A stretch of 64,000 nucleotides of DNA from Isoetes taiwanensis (taxonomy: Eukaryota > Streptophyta > Lycopodiopsida > Isoetales > Isoetaceae), in NCBI GenBank assembly GCA_021234155.1, contig JAJEKV010000003.1:20010386-20074385 (forward strand), in the 5' to 3' direction. Shown in pieces: positions 12,730 to 23,283 of the stretch (positions within the stretch are counted from its first letter, which is position 1; each line of letters begins with the position of its first letter). The notes beneath the pieces were generated by a model. The model searched no databases, was not told where the DNA came from, and worked only from the letters and a program-made list of their open reading frames with translations. The translations under genes were made by a program, and so were the position numbers.

Positions 12730-12743
12730 GTATAAATTTATAC
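12730..12743. repeat. Palindrome overlapping the methyltransferase stop codon
   Basis: The last codons are GTT GTA TAA; the GTA TAA is the left half of GTATAAATTTATAC. The same arrangement is found in element C near 36460, so it is conserved between the two copies. Confidence 0.85.
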
Positions 12744-13160
12744 AGTCAAGATTACAAACTAATTTTCATTGTAAACTATGTGCTAAGAAATATAACATAT
12801 TTTGATGATGATTTTTAATCTGAAAGCTTTGTCTCTTCAACAATGCTTAATTAGAACAACTCTTTTTTTCTCCATGATTTCACACTCTTTGTCTTTCCTA
12901 TGTTTAATTTTCTTAGTACTTATATTAAGCTTGCAAAAAGACAAACTATATTTCCTTCTATTTTCAACAATAAATACTTATTCAGTTTTTAAATTTAATG
13001 TCTCCCTCCTCAAACCAAGCTTTTTTTTCTTTGCCCTTTTTAAAAAATGAAAAGGCTTCAAAAATGTTGCTTTTTTGGGGGTATTTCGAATGCTAATTGC
13101 TTAACAATCTATTTTGCTCCCTATTTTGTCTGGTTTTTTCAAGTTTCCAATTTTTATAAA

Positions 13161-13213
13161 GGAATCTTTCAAACGCACTTCTTAAATAAGTGCGTTTCAT
13201 TTTAAACCTTGTT
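13161..13213. repeat. Right end of element A with terminal hairpin
   Basis: Inside the right terminus AAACGCACTT (13171-13180) pairs with AAGTGCGTTT (13188-13197) across a 7-base loop. The outer arm is part of the terminal inverted repeat. GGAATCTTTC precedes it. The left end has the GCAC motif as direct repeats instead, so the two ends are not equivalent. Confidence 0.8.
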
Positions 13214-13217
13214 TTGG

Positions 13218-13815
13218 GCTTGGGATAAACTATTCCATCCTAAGGAGGTTGTGTTTTGGTGGCAGATTCTCCACAGATGCCCTCATGTGATTGTGCTCAT
13301 CCACAGATTTGATCCTCGAGTGTCAGCACTCTGCCCATTGTGCAAGCAAAGGGACGAGACCAATCATCTCTAGCCTGTTTGGTCTTGGCTGCTTTCTCTT
13401 TTTCATGTGACGTTGACAAGTCAGCAAGTGCTTCTGGCTATTTATCCAGGTACTTGGAATAAGTTGCGGAGCCAAGCATTTCATTTAGCATCAGGATGGT
13501 TATTGTGGTCCATCTGGAAGCGCAGAAGATTGTGTGTCTTTCAGGGTTTGGATATTCCTCCTGCAGTTGTCCTCCAGGACGCACAAGCTAGAATCGCTAA
13601 GGCCTACCATTGCTCTTCGCTTGCTCCTGCCAAGCGACAGTTGATATTTGAGTCCTATTTGAGTGTGTTGTCTTAGGCATAGGCTGGTGGTTCTACTCAG
13701 TGGATCATGATTATCCTTTGAGATTTTATTCCCGCCTCTGCATTTGTACTTTGCTTTTGGCTTGGAGTTTCAATAAAGTTTGTCGTTCTTCCAAAAAAAA
13801 AAAAAAAAAAAAAAC
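13218..13815 (+). pseudogene. LINE 3' end with poly-A tail (downstream half of the LINE split by element A)
   Basis: The frame continuing from 4922 reads DKLFHPKEVVFWWQIL, then LCPLCKQRDETNHL, the Cys/His signature of the zf-RVT domain at the C-terminus of plant LINEs, and WLLWSIWKRRR further on. A stop interrupts it near 13372. The open part ends at 13676, followed by CAATAAAG at about 13771 and an A-tract at about 13793-13815. The tail marks the 3' end of the retrotransposed copy. It is older than element A, which lies inside it. Confidence 0.8.
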
Positions 13816-15015
13816 ATTTAAACAAATCCAAAAGATTGCATAGGCATATTTAAACAAAACTACGCCTCATTGTAGAGACATCAAAAAACGAAAACCCCAA
13901 ACCATCAAAATGGTTTAGACATGTACTATCTGCAAAAAATGGCTCAATGCTCCTTAATCCGGAAGCTACACCAATAATCGCATCCAAATAAAGGTCTAAA
14001 AAAAAGTGGAGGAATCCAGCGTTGGGCACAATTTGAAGATGAAGAAGGTGGCGACTATATCAAATGTTTCTATGAAAATCATTCTGCCCTCTGTGAAGCT
14101 ACCGTCCGCCCAGAATCATATTGCAAAAGGATTGAACTATCCGCTCGTCTACTACATAAATAACTGTAACATCAAGGCAGAACAATCAAGAATGACAGTT
14201 TTTAGGGGGCAAAATAGTAACGGGAAGGAAGAAGCCCGAAAGGCAAAAACAATGCCAAAAAAATCCAATTTTTGGTTCCAGTAATCACATCTGGAAGGGC
14301 ACATTGGGGCTAATGTCCATATATGCAACTTCAATAATAGCACATAATGTTATTGGCAATAATGGACATTATTTGCTTTTGTAATTATTTTTATTACTAA
14401 AATTATCTAATGACAATATCATCAATGTATTAACTTTGCTTTGTGGATTTCAGAAGAGAAAACAATGCTTGGGGGATAATTAAATCTATCTCTGAAGATG
14501 AAAACTTTTAGAGACGGCTCAAAATGTCACCCTTATAAGTAATGCTTCCATATTTTGGCAGCGTAGAAGAGCTATGCACATAATTTGCACATTTGGTAAC
14601 ATTTGACTAAGCTAAACACGCAATAAGTTTGAACACTTCCATCTTTGAAGACCCCAAGGAGACACTGATATGGTCCGTGGGGTATGGGATAAAGCCTGGA
14701 AAGGTTGGGGCCCATTGGATAACGATTTCCTTGAAGGATCCGCCTTTTTGGCATGTTGGTTAGCACTAGAGGTGCTAGTACGTAACATTTGGTACCAGAG
14801 CCAAGGTTCAATGTTATGGTTCACAACAATAAACCATACCTTTTATCTCTTCTAAACAGAATACCAGACTTCTTCAAACAAATCATAATCTCATAACCTG
14901 TAAACCGTCCAGGTTTGCTACACAATCCATAGAATAAACCGTTAGCAATGACAAAATGATCTAAGTACGAAATAAGACGACAAATAAGCACATGTCCAAT
15001 AAACATAGCATACGA
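13816..15015. other. No gene recognised
   Basis: Low-complexity A/T-rich DNA after the LINE tail. A 92-codon plus-strand frame at 14006-14284 has no recognisable motif. Near 14790, TGGTACCAGAGCC resembles the initiator-tRNA primer-binding site of LTR elements (usually TGGTATCAGAGC), but I see no LTR pair or gag-pol. Confidence 0.4.
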
Positions 15016-15213
15016 GTTACACCAATAACTCAGATTGGTCAAGCTCTTAGTTCACCAAAACTAGAGCCAGATCTAAACGCATTAACTAGTCTTTGGTAGT
15101 TCACCGCCCAACCGGTTACACCAATAACTCAGATTGGTCAAGCTCTTAGTTCACCAAAACTAGAGCCAGATCTAAACGCATTAACCAGTCTTTGGTAGTT
15201 CACCGCCCAACCG
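15016..15213. repeat. 99-bp tandem duplication
   Basis: Two adjacent copies, 15016-15114 and 15115-15213, are almost identical (one T/C difference near CATTAAC[T/C]AGTC). Each starts GTTACACCAATAACTCAG. No coding content is seen. Confidence 0.9.
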
Positions 15214-15225
15214 GGTCAGTCGGTG

Positions 15226-15643
15226 CTAAGAACTGGCAAAATTATGGCAAGGCTTCCTGGCAATAGCAAAGCAACAAGCAAGGGTGGTCTATCAAAACAT
15301 GATTGTGGTCACATGGTCAAGGAGATATTTAAATTAGAGTTAAAGCTAAAGTATTTTGTCCAAAAAGTGGTCGTCTAATAATAACTATTCATGCCCATCC
15401 TTTCTTTTATAGTTTAATAGTTAACGTCTACCTTTTCCTTTCAAACTAATTTTGGTTTTAGTTATTTTATATTTATCTTTGACTTTTGAATATAAGAATA
15501 CAATCTTGGCTCAACTATATTTAAACTCTAGAACTTTAACCATTAAATAATATCTTGCCTCCAAGATATTATTTAACCATAACTATTATATGGTTTCATT
15601 GCCATTTATTTGCCTTGCTTTGCCCATAATTTGCCATTCTTAC
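15226..15643. mobile_element. Possible MITE with imperfect terminal inverted repeats
   Basis: The left end, CTAAGAACTGGCAAAATT..GGCAAGG, is matched imperfectly by the reverse complement of the right end, GTAAGAATGGCAAATTATGGG. Inner inverted segments (GTTAAAGCTAAAG against CTTTAAC) support a foldback. No clear target-site duplication was found, and there is no coding sequence. Confidence 0.4.
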
Positions 15644-16749
15644 ACACCCATGCTAGTCCACCAAGACTAACGTCCAAGACCACTCCCCCGAGCTACCATA
15701 TTCATAACAGACACCTATGGTGAAGAACCAAGGGAAGGACATTCATTGAACATCATACAAGTATGGCAAGGAGGTTGAGATTCAAGCAAGAAGAATTGAG
15801 CTTAAATTTGAAGACCCTTATGCTAGAGCTTGGAAGACCCCTCAAGATTCATTGGTATGTGGCTAGATCCAAGTTATTTTGGCATGAATCCTATTTCCCA
15901 ATGCTTCTTTCGTGTTCCTACCATCTTGATCTTATCCAGGAAACACCCTTCATGCTTCATAATTCCTATTTCCAAGCTCCATCACCATATTCCCTAGCCA
16001 AAGTTGGCAAAAGTCTTTTTTTCTAGTCAAAGCACATCACACACCCATCATTCATCCACTACCTTGAGAAAATGCAAAAAACTTCACCAAAGTTGGCTAT
16101 TCTTAAGGTTTAAGACTATTTTCTCCAAACAATTTTCTCCAAACAATTTTGAAAAAAGCAAATTTTCCAAGTCATTGCACAAAGTTCTGATGTGTATGTG
16201 CACAAGTGCCAAATATGATGCCAAATCATCCACATCATCTTCAAAATTTCAAATATCATCCACATCAACACCCAAGTACATCCACATCACCATACACATG
16301 TCATCCACCTCATCACCACTTCACAAAAAGTTTTGACTAGAAAAAGTCATTTTGCCACCTTACTTGCCACATCATCACCTCACTGTGCCATGCCCATTTG
16401 CCACATCACTCCATAAACTTGCCATCTCATCAAAATTAGCCTCATTTTTAACCAAAAATCAAGATGCTCTTTTTTGCAAAAAGATTCTTCCATCCTGTAG
16501 AGCATCAAAAAATATTCCTTGTGGAAAAAAGAATTTTTGAAAAAGACCTTGTTATTACCTTCATATTTCATTTTTTGAAAACCGTGCCAAATTTTGACAA
16601 AAAAAATTCCTACCCCCCCCCCCCAACCCTACCGGGGCCTAGTCACTCTGTCCCCCAATCATCCTCTGCCACATGGTAAAACCGGTCGTGTGGAGTGGCA
16701 ACGGGCCATTACCCATGTGGAGGCAATGCGTAATATTAATAATCCACGT

Positions 16750-18564
16750 GGATTATTCTTTATATAACCAGAGCTTCTTTTTTGAATCAAGCTTGTGGGA
16801 TATTTCTTGGTTTTTTAAAGAACCCTAACACCGAGAAGGCCAAGAAATGGTTTTTTTGTTGGATTGTGAGCCCTAATCATAACTTGAAGGGGCCGAAACT
16901 CTCTAATTCATGCCAAGAAAACAAGAACACTAAAAACGAACGAAATCCATGGATCTTTGCAAGAATAGAGCAAAAACATGGTATTTTGGAAAGGGGTTTT
17001 TGTGACAGAGTTTTTCGACGGCTTTGAGCAAGAAAATTGACCTACACACCTTTGGTATTTGCCGGATTGACTTCATCTGCTTGAATCCACCTTCATTGCC
17101 TTAAGAAACATGAGTTTATGAGGCAAATCTATTGAAATATTTTGATCCTGTACCCAAGACATCAGAGCTTGGGATTGACTGAAATATTGTTGTATTATAT
17201 CTAAATGAATGAAAATCCATCCTCTTGGCAAAAGTTGCACATCTATTGCAAGCTAAGGACATCTAAGGAGTGAAAATTTGGCAAAAGAGCAAAATATGGA
17301 GGAAGAAAATTCTACTACCCTTGCAAAAAGTTGAAGTAAGTAAATTACCTTTTCAAGTTACTGTTGCATTACATAAAACAAAAGAAAGAGTAAGTTTGAG
17401 TATTTTATCTTTGCATTTGAAGTCATTAGTTTAAAGAAGATCAACTTAAAGTGGCATACATCTTGGGCATACATTAGGCACTCAAGAGTCAAACACGTGT
17501 CTAACATATCGTGCGTATATCTATCCACTAAAAAACATAAAAAAAGTTCTCAGAGAGTAGGAATTCCAAAATCCAATAGATCAGAATCTATGACAATTGG
17601 CCATTGAAGAAATATTTTATGGAAGCAAACTAAAAATCTTTTGGCCAAATCTCTTTGATGGACCTCTTGTGCAGTCTTGTCAGAGTTGTTAGAAGGATTC
17701 AGAAGTGAAAATAGGCTAAGCCATTTGTTCTGTCATACTTTATTGTAGGCCTGGCCCCCCTTAATTGAAGGTCAAATCAATCGACATCGAATGAAGCTCT
17801 TGAAATTGCCACCAACATCTATCTCCATTATAATCTTTAACCTCCCCACCCAATTGCAGGTGGCTTCCTGCCGATTATGATCGGCAACACTTGATTGAAA
17901 CTCCATCGTGAATATAAAAATCAAATTATATCAAAATTCAACTGCAGAAAGTGATCAAATGAAGAAGCCAATTGACTAGATTTACATAAATGGCAATGAC
18001 AATTCCCATTGCGCATCCTATTTTTGTTACATCATATTCTTGATCAATGCTTTGATCTAAGAGATAGGTCGTACATGATATGTAGTGAGACTGCAAGAAA
18101 GCTCATATCAGGTCAACTTTAAGTCTCTAAAGCTTGTTCTATTACAGATTTGTGTTGCCGTTGGCAGAATTTTCTTGTTCTTTGGACAAATTGGAAGTGC
18201 AAAATCTTACTAAACTGGAAAGACATGAGAAATGAGGACTGTTTTCCAGGCTAAGAATGAATATTAGCTATGTTTTCACTAGTAGCCTATATTATACATA
18301 TCTAGGAGTATCTATTGTGTTTTGCTGCTAAATTGTGAAGCTAGAATATAGAGGTTATGATATATGCAGTTAACTCTTAGGTCTTACATCATAGGCATCT
18401 TATATTATAATGTTTTGTAATGGACCACGCCCTAATTTGAAGGGCTAAGATTGTCTTTGCCTAATCTAAAGGCCCGGATTTGCTCTAGGGTTCGCGAGGG
18501 CAGCTGTGGTTGAGATTTGATGCTCTAGAGTTCACAAGGGCAACCTTCGATGAAAACTAGAGGC
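16750..18564. other. Non-coding part of duplicated block, copy 1
   Basis: Only short frames are present. A CCACGTGGATTATTC box and TATATAA near 16745-16765 resemble a plant promoter (G-box-like CACGTG followed by a TATA box) about 1.8 kb upstream of the TPR/J pseudogene. No further motif is recognised. Confidence 0.3.
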
Positions 18565-19400
18565 ATGGCTTATGCGGATTATTTGTATCAAAAGCTTGAA
18601 TCTAAGCTGCAGAAAGGGGATTGCAAGGCAGAGTATGTGGGTCTTTGTTAGAAATAGCAGAGGATCACACGCATGAATCTGCGCAACAATTTTTACAAGA
18701 AATCAAGGATTTGAGAGTTAAAATTCAAGTCAAGCTCCCGCTCTGCAAGGCTATGGAGGCCAGAGAAGCAGGGGATTTGATTCTAGAAAAGGCGAAATGC
18801 TAAGGAGCAAATAATACTGCCAGATCAGAGCTTTTCCTCTCCGCCATAGACAAATTCAAAGAATCGGAAGCCCTGTGCAGAAAAAACAGAGATTATCACG
18901 CCCAAGCTCTATCTCTGCTCAGCATCGCCCATGTCTACAACGGATTGTCCATGGACAAGCAAGCAGAAACCCACTACCAGAGTTGCATCGCCATAGCTGT
19001 GAATAATCTGGGCGATAAATCTCCGGAGCCCAAATGGGTGAAGGATGCAAAAATCAATCTGCAGCGAATTGTGCAGAAAAGAGGAAATCGAAGGGCGAAG
19101 GAAAACGATCAAAAAGAAAACATGGTTCAGGGTTTTGTATTGCCTGCCGAAGCTAAGGAGGTCCAAAGAGCCCATGCAGCTATGGCGCCTAAAGCTTTTC
19201 TCAGGTATTTGTATTCAAATCATCCCCCAAGAAAAACCAGTGGAGAATTGGGCATCGCCCCAAAGGTTGCTCTGAAAAATGCCTACCGGAAGGCCATATC
19301 TCAGTACCATCCGGATCATTACTCTGACACATGAGGCTGGAAAATCGTTGCCGAGGAGATCACAAAATATTTGGTCATGAATTATAACCGGCTTCAGTGA
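18565..19400 (+). pseudogene. TPR/J-domain (DnaJ-like) protein, copy 1, broken
   Basis: The reading starts MAYADYLYQKLESKLQKG and shifts frame near 18635 into a helical region (SAQQFLQEIKDLRVKIQ) with a TAA at 18801-18803 that is a Leu codon in copy 2. It continues through ALSLLSIAHVYNGLSMDKQA and ETHYQSCIAIAVNNLG, the spacing of a TPR-like hairpin, to KNAYRKAISQYHPDHYS, the C-terminal part of a J domain including the HPD-like HPDH. A one-base shift near 19332 moves the end, WKIVAEEITKYL, into another frame with its stop at 19398-19400. J domains stimulate Hsp70 ATPase through the HPD loop. No introns are seen, so it may be a retrocopy. It is non-functional as read. Confidence 0.65.
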
Positions 19401-20277
19401 AGAACAGGGGTTTTTGTTTTTCTCAGATATTAACCATGGGCACTTTGACATGCTAATGCTTTGTTTCTTGAATGCGATCTTTAGCAAAGCCGGCTTCAGC
19501 AAACTCTGTCTTTCCAGTGTCGATTTCAGCCAGTGTCTTTGTTTTTGTCGATTTGAATGGTCAATATCCAGCCATGGGGTTAAGCCCTCTTAACCGGCAG
19601 GCTTTCAGATCAGCGCAATCCTGGCCATTGATTGCTGCTCTGTGATAGGGCATAACAGGCAAGTGGAAACAGGGAAGAAGAGCAGCAGTGTTGCAACTTT
19701 GCCCTGGATTCAGCTTCGGGAGGATTTTTTGCCCTGGATTCAGCTTCGGATGCTGATAATCCAGGCTAGGACTTGATAACCGAGCTCTGGACTCCTGATA
19801 ATCGATCTTTGGCCCTCCGAAGCTGTGATAACCGAGCTATGGAAGCTCAGATCCTAGGTATGGATGAGGCAGCTTGCCTGCCCGGTTCCGGGCGAGCCCA
19901 TTTATCTGAGGTAATGGGCGAGCAGGGGTGTTTATCCCCTTCTTAACCAGCAGGCTTTGGGATCCAACCGTTGCCCACCGTTGATTGCAGCCCTGTGATA
20001 GGCCATAACAGGCACCCAACCCACTTCGCAGGGATGAAGAGGCAGCTTAGAACGCGGAAACAGGCAGCATCAATCTTTGTTTGCAGCTTTCAGCATTGGA
20101 TTCAGCCTCGGAGCTGATAACTTAGCTCTGGAAGGTGCCGAACCTATGATAATCTAGCTGTGGGAGCTGATAATCATGCTATGGGAGATGATAATCGAGC
20201 TGTGGGTGCAGGAATGGGTGAGGAATCTTGCCTGCCGGTTAAAGGGGATAAACACCCCTGCTTGCCCCTTACCACTG

Positions 20278-20483
20278 TTGGGCAAATTCCGGGGTAGAGA
20301 AGGTTTGTTCCGGTTGAAACTAAGAATTTCCGGTTGAGTTAGCGCATTGCAGGAAAAATTCCGGTAGATTTTTATACATATTTGTATAAGAGTAATACAA
20401 ATTTCCGATTGGGAACTGAAAATATTTGGCTATTTGATGAGAGAGTAGGAAAATTTCCGATTGGGTTTAAAAACTTTGCCCAA
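20278..20483. mobile_element. 206-bp MITE-like insertion with 5-bp duplication CACTG
   Basis: It begins TTGGGCAAATTCCGG and ends TTTGCCCAA, giving a 9-bp terminal inverted repeat. It is flanked on both sides by CACTG (20273-20277 and 20484-20488). The interior repeats TTCCGGTTGA / TTTCCGATTGGG motifs and has no coding capacity. It sits inside one arm of a larger foldback. A related copy is in the second duplicate near 59688-59876. Confidence 0.65.
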
Positions 20484-20488
20484 CACTG

Positions 20489-20550
20489 CCCCTTACAGCA
20501 GATAAACGGGCTCGCCCCTCCGGGCTCGCCCATTTATCTGCTGTAAGGGG
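20489..20550. repeat. 29-bp-arm perfect or near-perfect hairpin
   Basis: The left arm 20489-20517 starts CCCCTTACAGCAGATAAA; the right arm 20522-20550 ends TTTATCTGCTGTAAGGGG, with a 4-base loop. It is the centre of a larger foldback whose outer arms are GGGGATAAACACCCCTGC (20243) and GCAGGGGTGTTTATTCCC (20553). A second such foldback, half deleted here, lies near 19880-19945 and is complete in copy 2 at about 59240-59345. Confidence 0.8.
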
Positions 20551-22050
20551 CTCGCAGGGGTGTTTATTCCCTTCTTCTATTCAGGCTTCCGTTGGAGGAT
20601 TTGTTCGGCATCATTGTGGCGGCGGTCTCTGGTTGCGATTATGGCATCGTAGCCCATTTCTTCTACATCACCAAGAGGTTGGCTATGGCGTTTCTTCTTC
20701 TTTTACTGACCCCAGAAACTGTCTCAAAAATCATCTAAAAAGATTCGGCAGTCTGCTTGCTTTTCAAAAACTCTGTTTAGTCCTTTTATCTCTATTTAGC
20801 TCTACCTTGGCATACAGAATGGAATCTCTTTTGAATTCTTTTACCTCCGTTTACTTCTACCTCTCTACCTCTGTTTAGTTTCACAACATATAATGGAATC
20901 GATTTAAGATTATATCATTTCGGCAAAGAAAGGAGCAGAAGGAAACAAAGGAATCAGAGGATTTGGCAGCCGAATACAGAGGATTTGGCAGCCAAATACA
21001 GATCAAAGATATTAATTATACAGATCGAATTTATTCACAGATCATGAGGTTTTCTAGAGTATTGAAGCAGGGCAGCTAACCTAGGATTGATACTCTATTC
21101 TTATAAAACCGTTCCTACATGGCCGGAAGAAAAAAAAGCAAGGCTCATAACGCTTAGATGCTACTACAAAGAAGCATGGGAAATCTAAATATGGAAGGAT
21201 GCTAAACAATAATGCAAACATCAAGCGCAACTCACGAACATTTAAAGCGAAAATACTCAGGTTTCAGTTGTTTTGTCTCTATGAATTGTTTTATGAATGC
21301 TTATAATTTATGATTATCTAGCTTACAACAAAGGGTTTGCTTTATTGGAAATTAAAGTTGGATTCATGTGTTGTATTGTAGGAAATAAAGATATGCGCAA
21401 ATGGAATAAAGATATGCGCAAATGGATTTCCGAGATTTCTGGTATATAAAAGTCTGCTTGCATACGCAAATATGAGTGATCCTTGACATTATGATCATGT
21501 TCTTTATGTATTGACAGAGGCATTATCTGACAGGCTTACCTATTAGAAGCAATAGAATTGAAAGTAGCATGCGACTCAAGAACTGAAAAACAATGCATCA
21601 CACATTGCCATAATATAGAATATGAGGTTTGACATTCTCCTTGATCTGTTTGGCAGACTGCTTGCTTTAGATTTGTAATGCATGCTTTTTTTTCCCATCG
21701 GTGTGATTCATTTTTTGTTTCTAATGCATATGTTTTATGTGTATTGCCATTGCAGACAAAAGAAGGGGAGCACATCTCTCCATTTGCTATGTTAGAAGAG
21801 CCGATATCTACAAAAAGCTTCCAGGATTTCGTGAACATAGGAGATCCAGGCAATGGGACATTTCATAATTCAGGTCTTTGATATGTTTGAGCAGATGCAA
21901 CAATCCATCCAAATATTGATGTCTCTCTTCCATTTCTTACAACACTTAAAGCAAATGATGCAGTTCTATTCTAGCTTATTTTCATTCATGTGTAGAAACT
22001 GCTAGATGGTTGATGAAATACCATGTGTTTTACTAAATGTGCTCAAAAAT

Positions 22051-22789
22051 AAGACTTTATTTAGTAAGCATGTTAGTGATACAGTTTTTTATATTCCCAA
22101 ATTAGTGATAGAATACTATATATTATTCCTTTTGTTTCATTAAGGTGTTCATGCATCTAATTCAATTATATATCAGCTTCTACTGCTTTACTATTACTGA
22201 AAATGTCCACTCCTTTGCAGGATAGATAATTCCGAAGAATTAAAACCAATTTCTCTTCTACAATCAAAACTATCTTCCCATGTTCCAGCTAAAGATTGAG
22301 CATTTGAACTCATTGTATGCACGTTTCAAACACAAGTTGGAAGAAACAATTATGTTATGTGGATTCATAGTGTATTTAGCAACACTCTGGACCAATTAAG
22401 TTTATTGTACACTGATCGCGCTTATTGTACACTGATCAAACAAAGCAGACAAAGTGATTATTCAATAATGTGCAGGCAACCTACAGAATAACCAAGGAAC
22501 TTCTAAAACATTTGCCTTCTATATTAAGAAAACTTCGCCCACTTGGACTAGACAAACAAAACGACCTTTTATATAGACCAAATGAAGACTAGAAATAAAC
22601 TAACCTTTCTATTGTAGGCCATGCCAAATGAAGACAGAATAGGTAAGTGTTTAGAATGATTTACTAAATCCAAACCTTGATGCAGCTATAAATGATCCTT
22701 TACATGAACAATTATGAGATGTCTCACGCAAGGTAACTTTCGCACCTTGAATTCAACTTTGCATAAATAACTACTAGATGTCTCACATA
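22051..22789. other. No gene recognised
   Basis: AT-rich sequence between the duplicated block and the small Helitron. Only short frames are present, with no family resemblance. Confidence 0.3.
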
Positions 22790-23081
22790 TCTATATAACA
22801 AAAAAGGTAACATTTGCACCTTGAACTCAACAACATTTGCACCTTGAGTTCAACCCCAACATACACCCTACCATGCACACCATGTTATGGACTATTATTG
22901 CCTTCAACAAATGATCTCGCAAAAGCTTTGAAAGATGCTTTCAAAGCATCTAGCCTTAAAAGGACAGTTCAACAAAAATTCTTAGAACATAATTAAGGAC
23001 ACCTTCTCAGTTAGGAGCATTGTTGTCTTATCATTTACACGTTCCCAACTTATACCCAGCAACGCTGGGTATCCTTACTAG
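22790..23081 (+). mobile_element. Non-autonomous Helitron, 292 bp
   Basis: The 5' end TCTATATAACAAAAAAGG follows an A. The 3' end has the hairpin ACCCAGC-AAC-GCTGGGT (23054-23070), eleven bases before the final CTAG (23078-23081), and a T follows. TC start, subterminal hairpin, CTRR end and insertion between A and T are the hallmarks of Helitrons. The hairpin is nearly identical to that of the larger Helitron ending at 50183. It carries no gene; the CACCTTGA.. motif is repeated inside. Confidence 0.75.
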
Positions 23082-23283
23082 TTTTCCATAATACAATTAC
23101 GTCATGGACACTGACTCTTTCAACATCCTTTCTAATTTTTGAAGAAAATCTCAAAAGTAGTTTGGTTGTATGATCAAAAATCCCATTTTTCACTATTGAG
23201 GTATGCCAATCGGGATGGCGGCGGGGGCTGCAAGGCAGCAGACTGTGGCGACCACCTGAGCGGCTAGGGATCCGGTAAGCAGC

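Larger units (their letters stand above)
8980..12735 (+). pseudogene. ParB-like domain plus beta-type DNA methyltransferase, element A
   Basis: Exons joined by GT-AG introns encode, in order: a conserved domain of about 100 residues with TWYVHRGARE (to 9456); an acidic linker; a ParB-like domain with HNYVLGGTHSYKARKEL, the counterpart of the ParB G-x-H-R box (to about 10468); an alpha-helical linker (10871-11109 and 11174-11312); the methyltransferase N-half with ADIPYGF, the DPPY-type motif IV (11371-11816); and, after an intron, DAFSRSGTTVISPLGRNVV, the FxGxGTT AdoMet motif I (about 12050-12450), then a Pro/Glu-rich tail ending PPPPPVV. Motif IV before motif I is the permuted beta order of bacterial amino-methyltransferases. 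ParB-methyltransferase fusions are known in phages and bacteria. The ParB exon is split over three frames between 9940 and 10060, and there are stops near 10944 and 12130. Modified base and target are unknown. Confidence 0.75.
4923..13213 (+). mobile_element. Element A: DNA transposon with divergent transposase and ParB-methyltransferase genes
   Basis: The left end reads AACAAAGTTTAAAATGAAAC; the reverse complement of the right end reads AACAAGGTTTAAAATGAAAC, and the match continues as GCACTTATTT. Both ends are flanked by TTGG (4919-4922 and 13214-13217), a 4-bp target-site duplication. The insertion splits a LINE frame that rejoins exactly when the element and one TTGG are removed. The subterminal sequence holds GGAATCTTT near both ends. 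Internally there is a minus-strand transposase-like gene, a plus-strand ParB-methyltransferase gene and over twenty copies of GTATAAATTTATAC. The length is 8291 bp. I cannot assign it to a named superfamily; a 4-bp duplication with these ends and cargo is unusual. Both genes carry frameshifts, so the copy is probably inactive unless the frameshifts are sequencing errors. Confidence 0.88.
16134..22050. repeat. Segmental duplication, copy 1
   Basis: This block is repeated in the same orientation at 55530-61142. It starts near TTTTCTCCAAACAATTTTG and ends at GTGCTCAAA in both places. Most of its length is nearly identical between copies. Differences include about 300 bp present here (near 20572-20865) and missing from copy 2, a short hairpin arm missing here near 19890, and a patch of dense CHG-site differences. 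Content: AT-rich non-coding DNA, a TPR/J-domain pseudogene, foldback units and a small MITE. Confidence 0.92.

Noticed and set aside
14785-14805. Primer-binding-site-like word TGGTACCAGAGCC
   Set aside because: No LTR pair, polypurine tract or gag-pol found around it; one mismatch to the usual initiator-tRNA sequence.
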